From NCBI GenBank assembly GCA_013398275.1, contig VZSE01009546.1, positions 310,001-374,000 of the forward strand: a DNA stretch of 64,000 nt, in the 5' to 3' direction. Shown in pieces: positions 1 through 12,170 of this stretch. The position numbers and the translations under genes were made by a program. Position 1 is the stretch's first letter. Each line of letters opens with the position of its first letter. The notes below the pieces were generated by a model. It worked only from the letters and a program-made list of their open reading frames with translations. It made no database searches and was not told where the DNA came from. The stretch is from Promerops cafer. Taxonomy: Eukaryota > Chordata > Aves > Passeriformes > Nectariniidae.

Positions 1-669
1 CATAATGCCAGAGGGAGGTCTGCTTTCTTCTGGACACAGGCCCCCTCTTTGTGCCAAATCCTTTCTCCTTCTGCAGGCTTCCATGTCAGTTCCCCCTCAT
101 GTCATAGAAGCATTTTGTGCTGCTTGTGTCCAGGAAGGGTGCAGTTCTCCCTTCAGAGGGTTCCCAGACTATAGAAAGCAGGAAAATTTTTTTCTTTCCT
201 TTGGACAGTCTTCTTGCACTCTTAACAAAACGTGGTAAATATTACTCACAGAACACTCACTTGCTAACTCCTTGCACCATTACCCTTAATCAGGCTGAGA
301 ACTATTAATAAACTGGTTCCTGGAATAAATCAGCATTTAGCACTATTTGTTGCAACAACAAAGAGACCTTTATCTTATATTACATGTATTATATATACAA
401 TATATTTAATAAACTTTAGTTCCACTTGGCAGGACAAGCTGCATCCTGTCTGCTTCAGAAGAAAAGACATTCTAAAGAGAATGCAGTTGCAAATTTTTCA
501 GACATTAGAACAAAAATTAAAGTGAAAATTGGAAGTGGTGAGTACAATAAATCAAATAAAAGAGAAAACAAGTGCTGTGAAAGAGCATAAAAAGAAACCA
601 ACAAATAAAAAGATGCTGCAGTATATAGAAACAGGAAAATATTGCAGCCTCAGTTCTTACTGTTCTCAC
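1..669. other. Non-coding, A+T-rich unique sequence
   Basis: No gene, RNA gene or recognisable repeat is seen here. The open frames are short, overlap one another on both strands and have no recognisable domain. The right edge grades into a CR1 fragment. Confidence 0.6.
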
Positions 670-1060
670 TGTTTGAGAGAGTTGGAGACATTCAATCTGG
701 AGAAGGAAATGTTTCGAGAAGAGCTTAGGGCACCTTCCAGTACCTAAAGGGGGCCTACATGAAGGCTGGAGAGGGACTTTTCCAAAGGGCTTGTAGAGAC
801 AGGACAAGGGGCAAATGAATTTAAGCTGAAGGAGGGCAGGTTTAGATTAGGTATTAGGGAGAAATTCTTTATTGTGATGGTGATGAAGTTGGCCAGAGAA
901 GTTGTGGCTGCTCCATCACCAGAGGTGTTCAAGACCAGGCTGGGTGTGGCTCTGAGCAACCTGGTCTGATGAAAGGTGTCCTTGCCCATGACAGAGAGGT
1001 TGGAATTAGATGACCTTTTAGGTGTCTTTCAACCCAAACCATTCTATGGTTCTGTGAATT
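670..1060 (+). mobile_element. CR1 LINE, 5'-truncated 3' end
   Basis: The stretch from about 676 keeps the order of an avian CR1 3' end: the block ending in CAATCTGGAGAAGG, CCTTCCAGTACCTAAAGGGG, GGCCTACATGAAGGCTGG, GACAGGACAAGGGGCAA, TTTAAGCTGAAGGAGGGCAG, ACCAGGCTGGGTGTGGCTCT, GAGCAACCTGGTCTGATGAA and TTTCAACCCAAACCATTCTA followed by TGGTTCTGTG. The tail at the right end fixes the orientation. About 390 bp survive of a roughly 4.5-kb element. The reverse transcriptase is absent, so this is a dead 5'-truncated copy. Divergence looks moderate. Confidence 0.95.
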
Positions 1061-3509
1061 GTTTTCCATAGTGGGTAAAGCATTTAATAAAAATATATCC
1101 TGCTCATAATTTAAGATTATTACACTCTATTTCTATTTTGCACTACTGTGATTTATAATCTCCTACAAGGTTCTTTTGATGTGTGAATTAGTTGCTACTT
1201 CTTCTTTTCAGGACAGCAAAGATTTCGTCATTCACATATTTATCGATATTTTTCTGAATTGATAATATTGGCAGTTCTGCCCACATTTACAGCCGATATT
1301 AGAGCAGAATGGATTCCTACCTTCTCAATGGCCATACAAGATGTGAACTTTGAATGCAGTCATTAAATATTAAAAATATTTTTACTTTTAATTTTCACAA
1401 ACACTACCTTAAGTTTTAAGAATAAAAGTGTTAAGGTATGAAAAATATTATTTATTCATTTTTATTTTGGCATGTTTCTGAGCTGTGAAGAATAAATAGA
1501 TATCTTATCTATGACAAGAACTTAATAAGCTATTTCTCATCACGGCGCTTAAACGTGTTGACAAAAGGAAAAAAGGAATCAAAATTATCTGACTATTCAT
1601 AAAATATGGATTTAATACATTAGCTATTAAATATTCTTTTAGCATTGATAGAATGGCTTGAATAATAAATACTTCTAGCTGTAAATAATGTATTCTATTT
1701 CTAAAACCTCTGAACCTCTTATACCCTCAAATTTAATTTGATCAGGTCTAAAAAGTCTTGGCTGGAATTTCTCTTCTAAGAATTGGAAGGCTGACGTCTT
1801 TACTGGGATAACTGGGAATGAGCATGGCCTCTCTGGAGATACAAATAGAAGACCCATCTGCCTGGGCTCTGCCTGGCTCATTGCAGTTTGTTTTTCATTC
1901 TTACCCTCCTCGTTCCTGCAGGGAGTGAGAACTCCAGAGCCTTCCCCCAACTGCTGCTAGCCTTGGGGAAGGGTATTACAGCTCCCTGAGGGATTCCTCT
2001 CCTTGAATATGAGCAGATGTTGCTAGAAAGCAAATAAACTCCAGAATGGGCCCATATGGAACGGGAAACCACAGAGGTGTCCTTGTTCACCTCAGTGTAA
2101 AAAGTCCCTGGAAAAGCTAGGAGTCATCACCAATGGGAGATGGGGTATTTCTCCATATAGGTAGCATTCAATTTTTTCCTATCAGATGTCCTGACTCAGG
2201 TGTCACTGGAGGTTTTATTGTGGTATGAGAACTCCGACATCCTCCATGAGCGAAGGCAAGGAACATCAGCCACAGAGACGCCAGACTCTGACTGGAAGCA
2301 AACTGGTGACAGACCGGATGGAGCGTGTGGCTGCTGCCACTTGTCCTGGGAAAGGGAAGGGTAGCCTGGGCAGCTGCCTGCTCCTGTCCCCCCAAAGCCA
2401 GGAGCTCCTTCCTACCCATCTGACCATGGCACTGGAAAGCCACTGGGGCTATATGTAGCACGGCTGTACTCAGTCTTTGGAGGACAGTAGCGTGCCAAAA
2501 CATCCTGCCTGAAAAACATCTTGCCTGCTAAAACAACCTGTACAGTCACTGGAGGAGCAGTGGTGGGTAGGATGGGTATTATATTTACACAGAAAGGTTA
2601 AAAAATATGTTTTGGGTTCCCTAAATATTGTTGGGGAGTATAAAGCCTTTAGCAGTAATAAAGATAACTTATAGCAAAGGAGTGCAGTCTGGAAAGGAGT
2701 GCAATCTGGAAGTAGGAACATTAACAGATAAGAATATGATTTGTTTTTACTGAGGACCATTGGAAATTTAATGCAAAGCAAAATCTCTGAAACTTTCAGC
2801 TCTTTTCATGAGGTTGATTTTGCTTACAATCTGCACATTAAAAACAGAGGCTAAATAATGCTTGTGCCCTGACCTTCACAGTGGTTTTGGTGGATGTTTC
2901 AGATATTATGAAGCATCAACCATAGGAGACATTTAACAAACACATTTGAACCTTCTAATTTTAAACAGAAGCCATGAACAAACCATTAGCATTAACCTAC
3001 ATTTGTTTTTTATTATAGGTCTTAAATGTTAAAAAAAAATTATGGGAAAGCATTTTATTTCTAGAGATACTTTGTGAGCCTGGAGGCATATTTTGTGACT
3101 ATCACAGTCATTTCCATTACTGTTACAGATAATGAGGTCTACTCAGAAATAGAAAATAGACTTCATTAAGAAATGAAAAAATATTTAAAAACTGTGTTCC
3201 TGGAAATATCATGGTATAATTCAAAATGCAAGAAAATCTCCTTATCATTCTGAAATCTTGTTCTTTTTTACATGAGGCATATTAGTGAGCAAAATTTTAA
3301 ACTAGTATCTTATGACATCTTGTTAACTGTTTTTCTTCTCACTAATATGAAATGGCATATGTACAGCATCTGTAAATACTCAAGAATCCTAAGTAAGTAG
3401 AAAATTATCACAGCAACACTTCATTTCTCAATATTTTTTCTGGGTGATGGCCATGTTTGAAGGGCTGGAAAGAGATCTACTTTCTATCTTATTGACTCTT
3501 ATAGCTACA

Positions 3510-3555
<46 letters not shown>

Positions 3556-6500
3556 ATTTCTGATTTAACTATAAATACTTTAGCTACAGTCTTGTATAAA
3601 TTGCACTGTTGTGGGAAAAATAAGCAAGGATGGGATCAATGAGGCAAATTTGGGATTAGGAAAATAATACTGTGCTTCAAGGAGCATTAAAATATGTTTA
3701 GATTAATCATGGATTAACACTGTAAAAACTGAAAACCCATTGTTGCTAATCTCTTTGAACAAGATTGAGCTATTCTAAGCCAACACTGAACAAAGTTTTC
3801 ATTTGTGGAATGAGGCAGGAGTTTTCAACTTTTCTTTTGCTAAAATCCAGATTTAAAAAAAACCCCAACAAAACAGTTGACATATTTGTTTCAGCAAAGA
3901 TTTCCTCAAGGCTTGGGTAGAGTTCCACGTTGAAAGAAGGAGAGGAGAGAAAATACCAGCTATGGGATAATCTAAGTGAGAAACTGCACCTGGCAAGTGG
4001 ACAGGAAAAATAAAATAGTATGGTTTTATCCTGGGATAAAATATGGTGCAGATGGTGCACTGCCACCCACTTAAATGGAAGCTGTATCTGCAGTCCAAAT
4101 AGCAATCATTCCAATTAAATGCAATAGAAATAGTAGTGCAGCTGATTTACAAATTATTTTTCAAATGGCATCTATTCACAAGACATTTATGAATTAGAAA
4201 TAACTTGCATATTTTGAGGAATCTGGTATTCCACTATTAAATTAAGTTGCATCAAAGATCAGACCAAACTGAATTCTGTAATTCTCGAAGCACTCAGTTT
4301 TTATATAAAATTGTTTTATTTATGTAGAAGATCCACTAAATTGAAAGGGAGAAAGATAGGAATGTAAAATGGTTTTTGCTCTCCGCCCTTTTGCTAGTGA
4401 CCCTGGGCAGTAACCAGCAGAGATCCCCTGCACCTGAAAGCTCTTTCAGGTTCCTACTCCATTAGAGGGACTACTTCAAAGCTCCTAATGTCCCAAATTT
4501 AGTATTTATGTAAAAAAAATGGAGCTGGAAGTGAAATAACCATGAGGACACACACTGCTCTGGGAAGGGACTGGCAAGCACAAATACGGGTGTTAGGAAA
4601 GTGGTTTGACAAGCCTGGAGGGTGGCAAGGGGAAGAAGAAGGTGAAATAACAATATTTTAGCAATAATATACAGTTACAAAAGGCATTCAACAGTGTATT
4701 TTTTTAGTTTTTTGTTTCTTTGTTTTCTAGATTTTAGCATCTTTCTTACTTTCTTGCCTTATTGTACAAGGACTTCTCTTTTAAAGAAGTTGTCCCATGT
4801 TGTCCAAAGTATAGACATGCAAACACAGATACACAGAGAAATAGGTATATTGGAAAAGTTATTTTGCTTAAAGTTGAGCTATAGAAACATGCTTTAATAG
4901 CAATTACAGCTGTCTCTGACACGCTGTGCCGTGGTCATCTAATTTGTGGGCATTGAAGTCATACAGCCACTAGCTCCACAAGAGCAGTGTCCCTGGGCTG
5001 CAGTACAGCAGTTTGCTCCAGTGCCACTTATTTCTTTGCCTGGAAGCACAGGAGATAAAAGACTAACCTTAAGACGATAGTGCAAGTCAATAGTAAGGTC
5101 CTGAATGAAGTGGGAGACGCAGCGCTTACAGTCCCTGCTGGACAGCAGTCAATATCAGACATCACACTTAAACTGTCACAATTTGACCTGACAATCCTTT
5201 TTCAGAAGGACCAGAAATAGAGCTAGCCAAGTTACCTTTCATTTCTGAAGAAGGTCATGGGCAGGTCGCTGGCAGATGGAAGTGTGTATTAAAGGTGTCT
5301 GGTATGAGTATGAGCACGGAAATTTGTAGCCTGCATAAGCATAAATGTTAAGATGCATAAGGGATTGTTACTGTAGAGCTGGAACAGGAAAGTTAAAAGA
5401 TCTTTATAAGGAACAAAGAGAGATGTTTGCTCTGTTCATGTGAAAAAAGAAATTACTGGAAGAAAAGAAAAAAAAAAGGAGACTTATATAGTCAGCAATA
5501 TATGTTCTAAAAATGCAATTTCCGGATTAATAACAAAGACACTGTTCTAGTTCACTAGTTCCTTTAGGACGTGCGCTTTTGACCCATGCAACATATTGTG
5601 CCCCATGGCTCTTAGCTGAACTGTGTCTTAACTGCACCTATTTTTTTAAAAATGTGTGATGTCTATTAAAACTAGCTGGTGCTTGTACCAGGACCCCAGT
5701 GGAAATGAAAGAGATGTCTCGGTGGACTGTCCATTGGTTAAATATTAAAGGATCAAACTTTCATATTTAAGTGTGTGTGTAGTATATTATATAAAACAAA
5801 TTCCCATCTGAATATTTAAAGTTTTCTCTTTAATCTTGTGAAAGCCAGTGTTTCCACCCCTTAACTCTAATTAACAAGATAAAACAGTATTTCAGGGATA
5901 TATCTCCTATGAAAAGAGTCAGGTTTTTCTGTGATTATATATATCTTTGCTCCAAGGCACTTATTAATTTGCTTAAAAGTCCATGCATCATTTCACAGAT
6001 TGTTTTAGTACTTGTCATCTTATCAGTCCACGTCTGAGTAAGGCACACTTGAAAAAAAATGAAGTGAAAGATTAAGTATTCCAGCATGCTCTACATTATA
6101 AATATAACTGTCTTCCTTTTATAAATGAATTTCCATAAAAATGGAGCAACAGAGAAGGGTGAGACGTGATGGAGCACAGTGAAAGATGGTGGGTCTGCCA
6201 AATGCAGCTGGGGAGGGAATCTGAGGCAGCAGCAGGTTAGGTACAGCTGGAAATTCTTTATCCCTCTGCAGCTGCAATACAACTTGGTTCCACTATTTCA
6301 TGGTTCACACCAGGAAGCTGGAGAAGCAACTGTTCTGCAAGGGCAGGGGAGAGTGGGGTGCTGAGGGCTGATGCCCTGCCCCACCCCAACAAGGAGATTA
6401 GAGCCGCCTGATGGTGGTAACCCACAGTCTCCATCACGATGAGGCATGACCACACTCAAGGCAAGAGTGTTCTGCCTTTGACTTATCACAGTAGACTGGA

Positions 6501-6997
6501 AAGAGAAAACAGGTTCTCCAGGTTAGTGAAACTGAGGTCCAGATCCCCAGAGGTATTTCTTCAGCATCCCCATGTACACACACATCCCACGGAAGTGTTC
6601 AAAATCTCTGGAAAGCTGCCACTGGACAGGATGGGTGTTTAAATCCTGTAGCTGGCTGACCACACACTATGCAGCCTAAATGCTGAGGTCAACCTTAGTG
6701 TTAACAGTGGCTGAGATCCCTGCCTCAGCCCAAACTTGGGTTTTAGATTAGATCAATGTCCAATCTCCAAGTCAAGGGCTTGAGTGTCACCTTCCTATCT
6801 GTCAGGTGAGGTCTCTAATTATGGGCTGTCTGCTCTCTTGCTGTCTACATGTCATAATTTGTAGACAATGGGACGGCCTCAACAGGAGACCTGGTTGGTC
6901 TGCATTGAACAGTGCAACTCTGTGGACAGATATGTAACAACTGAGTAAGTTGGCTCTAAAATCAACACGCCTGCATCAGATTACCCAGGTGAATTGG
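1061..6997. other. Gene-free A+T-rich stretch
   Basis: About 5.9 kb with no supported gene. It contains a TCA microsatellite and short homopolymer runs. A pyrimidine-rich stretch ending in CTGCAG near 1920 resembles a splice acceptor, but no open exon with a matching donor follows. Nothing else could be assigned. Confidence 0.55.
3511..3555. repeat. (TCA)15 microsatellite
   Basis: Fifteen uninterrupted TCA units, 45 bp, in A+T-rich non-coding sequence. The purity suggests it is polymorphic. Confidence 0.98.
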
Positions 6998-7056
6998 CCC
7001 TGGTCAGGCAGTTTGACTAGATGATCACTGTAGATTCCTTCCAACTGACAATATTC
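6998..7056 (+). mobile_element. CR1 LINE, extreme 3' tail only
   Basis: The order CAGTTTGACTAGATGATCAC, then TTCCTTCCAACTG, then ATATTCT matches the last ~60 bp of many avian CR1 copies (GGTTGGACTAGATGATC, CCTTCCAACC, ATTCTATG). Upstream sequence no longer aligns by eye. The tail passes directly into a TTCTC microsatellite, so the two appear linked. Confidence 0.65.
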
Positions 7057-7107
7057 TCTTCTCTTCTCTTCTCTTCTCTTCTCTTCTCTTCTCTTCTCTT
7101 CTCTTCT
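7054..7107. repeat. (TTCTC)n microsatellite
   Basis: Nearly eleven perfect pentamers start inside the CR1 terminal repeat. This pure polypyrimidine strand probably arose by expansion of the CR1 3' microsatellite. The open frame across it (repeated SSLLF) is a low-complexity artefact. Confidence 0.97.
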
Positions 7108-7150
7108 TGTTCCATTCCATTCCGTTCCTTCCCATCCCATTCCATTCTAC
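7108..7150. repeat. Imperfect (TTCCA)n low-complexity tract
   Basis: Degenerate TTCCA/TTCCC/TTCCG pentamers continue directly from the TTCTC tract and form a compound microsatellite with it. Confidence 0.85.
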
Positions 7151-10100
7151 CTTTTTACTTACTGTTTTTGCTTAGGAGTCAGACTGGGCATGTCAATCAT
7201 TCTTACATATGCACAGACATCAACCAGCCCTTGCACACCAAAATAACGAGAAAGCAGGTGGAAGTGAATGCTGTTTAGGTCACTCTGAGCCACTGCAGAG
7301 GCAGGTGACTATGTCTAGTCCCACTTGTCTCCTCTTCAGACATGGCCGATTTAAGCAGATCCTTGCTCTGGTGATTTCTGATTTTATTTTTTTTTTTTTA
7401 GTAAGGAAAGAAAAAAATCACTCTTAATATTCATTGCCTGGGAAGTTGTATTTGGGTTGAAAAATCCATGAGGTCACACGAGGAATAAAAGTTAGCTTTG
7501 CAACATTTAAGTACCTTTGAGGATCTAGGCCCAAAGGCTTAATCCTAGAGCACCAAATTCAATAGGAGCTTCCTGAAGTTAGAATGGGGAATTGAGGTAA
7601 GAATGCGAATATGTTCTTTTATCATTTCTTTCTTACAGTTTCTATTGATAAAAAGCCTTGGAGTAGCAATTCTTCTTTGATGCTTCTGCTGTAAAATCAG
7701 AGTTCAAAGGGGCTGGTTTGGATCTGTACAATAGTCTGACATTTTATCCCTTTTCTTCAGCTGCAGAATCATATAAGCAAATTAAGCAATAGAATGAATT
7801 AAAAAGAAATGCTATGAAAATGTTATTAATTTTACTGGCTGCTTTGCTTACTAGAGAAACTTAGCTGAGGAATCAGAATTTGCCAGTTTGAGGGGAGAAG
7901 TAGAGTATGTGGTTATACTACACAGATAGAGGTATGGAGAGACAGAAAATACAAACGAGAAAAAGGATGCAGAAAGGAAGAAATCCAATGTAAGCATAGT
8001 TCATTTTAGTTATGAAGAAGAACTTTGACTTAAAAAAGTCAGGATGAAACTTTGTGATTTTTCCCAACATACATGAAATATCCACATGTAATCTAATATG
8101 ATACTGCTTATTTTGCTTACAGTTGAAAAAGAATTAAAAAAAAAAAATTGTTACAGAAAATTATGAAATAATCTGCTGTTAGGAAAGTTTCATCCTGGTC
8201 TGACTCTGGTACATCAGCTAATAGTCATTGAAGTCTTGAACTGAAATCTGTCTAATGTAATTGGATGTTCATACTCCATGTAGAAATCACTGTATTTCTC
8301 TGTCTTGCTCTAAGCTCTTGGTGTCAATGTTATCTCAGTCCAAGGGAAACTGTGTGTGAAACATTTTCTGTGCAAGAAAATACTTCTATCAAGTTTAAAA
8401 ATTGTTGCCTCTCAGTTTTATGGCAGTTCTGTTTACTCTTACATCATGTTATCAGCAATTTTGCCCACCTAACTGCAGTTGAATTCCTCTACTAAGGGAG
8501 CGATCAGAGAGTGGTCACACTGGCCCTCATTGTTTGTTGACTAAATTTGTCTGCAGGCAGTTGCATCTCAAAGACATTTTGGCTATACTTTTATGCAGGG
8601 TTTCTTATTCTATGTTTTTTTTAATATTTGTTTGAGAGGAATATTTTTTTTCTCCATGTGTCTGGACAGGAGAAATACTGAATTCCAGAGCTGAAAAATT
8701 TTATTTGTCTCTGAAGGAGTTGATAGATTTTTTGGAGAGAAAAATGGAGCTGGATAGGTAATAGAAGAAAAACCTCAGATGGAGAAGAGAGGAATGGAGA
8801 AAGTAAGGAGCATCAAGGTGAAGAGTAAAGCAGTCAGGACTGAGCATATTCACACTGTGTTGAATGGAAGGCAGACCTTCCTTCCACTGTGGGGAGAAAC
8901 AGAATATTGTTAATAGGGAAACTTCTAATATTTCTTTACAGTAGGATGCATTTCCTAACAATGACACAAAGTTGTTCATTCTCCTGCTTGGCTGTGGGTC
9001 AGGTGCCCAGACAATGTGAGTGAGAAGCTGGGGAGCTATGACACTGGAAAGCACAGGAATTCACAGGCTTGATGTGCTTGAGTTTTGCATGATTCATAGC
9101 CAAGCTTCTGCATCATTTTTCTAGTGAAACGAGTTTCAATATAAGTGATTTTATTAAGGACTTGATACACAGCTTGAGCAATTCTTACTGTGAAAATGCT
9201 TAAAGCTCCATAAGCTTGGGAGATTGTGGCTAAAGTTTTGTGGCAAAATATGTCCTGGAGTTTGCATAAAAGGTGGTCTTTTTTTTTTCCTTAGCAATGA
9301 CCACATTCTTAGAAAAGGAACAGTATTGCAGAAACCCAGATATGTTCATCCTTGTGTACTTCAGTCCAAACTATACAGTGCTGTATATTGCAAATACTAA
9401 GGGCAAGTTTGGGACTATCTTTTTAGAAATATTGAGTAGAGAAAACTTGCATTGTTAAGAGAAGCTTTGAATAATTGTACTGCTCAGAGGCAGTCCCTCA
9501 AGATTTATTATAGGTCTTGTTATCTTTTGATAAGATCAGAAAAATCAAAATGTGGAATTACTGTTTTCATATACAGTACACTTAAAAAATAAAAGGAAAT
9601 TGTCAAAGGTTTCAATTAATCTATTCTAATCATTTTATTTTTGTTTAATAATTAGTTGTCTCAGATATTTCCAACTTCTCTAAGGACACAAGATCAGTTC
9701 TTTGAAATTTTGGGGCATATTTCTTTTGGAAAGACACATAGCAATCAGACTTGTAAGAATAAGCCATGCTGCTTGTCTAACTATAAACTTAAAAGCTCTC
9801 TCTCTTGATTGAACAAAATAATGGTAACATATTATGAATAGTCAGTCTGAAGGTTGTCTTTCTGGGCTTGTATTAAGTTTTCCATAAAGAAAGCCTGGGG
9901 ATTTTAATGAGGTCTCCCAACTTCTCAACAACATGAAAAGTATCACTAGCAGATTAATAGCTGGAATGCAACTGGAAGTTCCCTCTGCCCGTCAGTAATT
10001 TAACTGGGATTTTTACTAATCTTTAGCAGTTTAAAACTACTATGCAGCCAATAGTATACAGCTAGAATTAGTAAAACCTATGAAGAAATTCCACACTGTG

Positions 10101-11719
10101 TGATACACATAATAAGCTTACACAGATTTGGCTTAGAATAAGTTGTTAATTGACAGCATATGACTGCCTAAAATCACACAGCTGCTTTGCAAACCATTCA
10201 GACAAGCAGTTCTAAATTAATACGCATCTAATTCATTATTTATGTAACAAATTATCTCCTTTCACAGTTAACAATAAGGAAAAGCATTTCCAAATGGGTC
10301 ATCACTGTAGCTGGCCACGGACTTACATGGGATGTGATTTTCAAAGGCTGGAGAGAGCTGGCAACTGCTTAGGAAAAAAATGAGTTCATATTGGGGCTGG
10401 TCCTCATCTCACGTCTCAAAAGGAAAGTAGCATACATAAATAAATAAATATTTTTCCAACTGCTTAGCTATATTTATTTTCCACTGCCTCCCTGCCTACA
10501 GCAACACGGATGTCCCTTGAGCTCTTGAACCTGTTTATTTCCCATCCGCTACCTGTCCAATTGAAGCAGCACTAATTATCCCAGAAGGCTTTGCTCCTGC
10601 CAGTTAAGGCAGAAAAAGCACTCAAAGCCTTCTGGAGATGCACCAGGGCCATTGCAGGCAACAGGTTGTGGAACTCCTGTGAGATGCATCTAAAACCTGG
10701 AGCCACATCCTGGAGCTGGGGAGGAGCAAGGGTAGAACATAAGAGGCAGCAGCATCTGAGAAGCTCATTATTACAGACACATGAACTTCTGGCCCTATTA
10801 AAGTTAAATTTATTTCTCTTTTGTGTGTAATTTACATTGCTTTGTTCCTGGTATTGCTGAAAGGAGGTATCCCCCAATAATTGGTATTTATCTTCAAAGA
10901 TTGTTTTCTGCAGTTCCACTGCTTTTCATTAGGAACTTTTTTCATAGTTCATAGGTTTTCCTGTTCTCTACAAACCCTTCCAGATATGCAGTTCTGGAGG
11001 AGAATGCTGCAATTCAAAAGGGAGAATTCAGATGTATGGTCTTTCTGTGCAATGAAGACCTGACAACTTGGGGTCTGTTGCAAGCCACATGCCTCAATGA
11101 GCACTCTGACTGTTAAATCAGATAATTTTATAGGACTAAGAATAAAAAGACCTTTAATGACACATAGTGAAATGTTAGTGAAATTGTAGAAAACTCCTTC
11201 CCATTTAATAATTCATGGAAACTGTGGAAAATATAAAGCTATTCCACTTACTGTCCCTGTGTCCACATAGAACCTGTACAAAGCATAGCATGATGTTCAG
11301 ACAGATGTGGGTGATGTGCCAGAACTTACCCTACCCATGAGCAAAGACATTAAGAAAGAACAAATCTTTCCATCTTCCCTACTTCCCCTCAAGCACAGGG
11401 AGAGGGTAGAAACAAAGGGGGTATTAAAGCACTCCTAGTATAACAGTGTCATATTTTTATGTCCTCTGGGCTCTGAAAAAAAAAAAGGGAAGAGAAGATG
11501 CTCCTATTGGGGCAGCAAGTGTGGCCTTTGCTCTCAATCTGACAAGAGCCAAATATGGGATGAAGTGTGTGACAAACGAGAGGCACAAAAGTATTCATGC
11601 AGGAAACTTGCAATGTTCTGGGATTCACTCCCTTCATATAAATAATTCATTCTGTAGCTGGAGAGTCTGTTTATGACATGTGTAAGATTGGCAGTAAAAT
11701 ATAAGATGGACCATGTGAT
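7151..11719. other. Gene-free A+T-rich stretch
   Basis: About 4.6 kb with no supported gene or classified repeat. Short A and T runs and an ATAA repeat (about 10436-10451) occur. Open frames at 8701-9054 and 10572-10919 on the minus strand carry no recognisable domain. Confidence 0.5.
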
Positions 11720-12170
11720 TGTAGAGCTAGTTGAAAAATGAGAATTCAAGTTCAGGGAAAAAAAGAAGTGGGAGATTTTGAAATTTGTGTTCATTCCATA
11801 TTGAAAAAGAACAAGAGAGTTTGAAACATTTTTTCCCTTGATGTAAAACATAAAAAAAGAGCTATTCTCAGAATAGCAATACTGGAGGCACTCATGTGAA
11901 ATGAAATACTTGCTCCACAGTAAAATTCCTTCTGTCTGATACAGACAGGAACTTGCACCTGTGGCTTCCACGTCCCAGTTCAACAGTCACTTGGGGAATA
12001 GTTTCTGCTTGTCTCTCTCATTTGGATCAAAAATTTAATCCCAAGTCCAAGGGAAAAATGCTGCAATTAAAACAGTTCTGGAAAAATATTTCAGTTTGAT
12101 GAATCTGGTATTTTGAAATGAAAAAGATAGAATAATTTTTGATATTGCATGTGCAGCTACGCATGCAGCA
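11720..12170. repeat. Candidate old amniote interspersed repeat, family unnamed
   Basis: The block begins GTAGAGCTAGTTGAAAAATG and is followed by AAA/TTT-rich text with repeated GAAATTT and TTGAAA motifs. It later contains GGAACTTGCACCTGTGGCTT near CACGTCCCAG. From general knowledge, similar modules recur many times in turtle and bird genomes. I cannot name the family or fix the ends. The 149-codon minus-strand frame (11534-11983) overlaps it and is probably accidental. Confidence 0.4.

Noticed and set aside
7021..7278. 85-codon frame with repeated SSLLF
   Set aside because: It is translation of the TTCTC microsatellite and a CR1 tail.
11534..11983. 149-codon minus-strand open frame
   Set aside because: It overlaps a probable old interspersed repeat, has F/S/N-rich A+T-driven composition and no recognisable domain.
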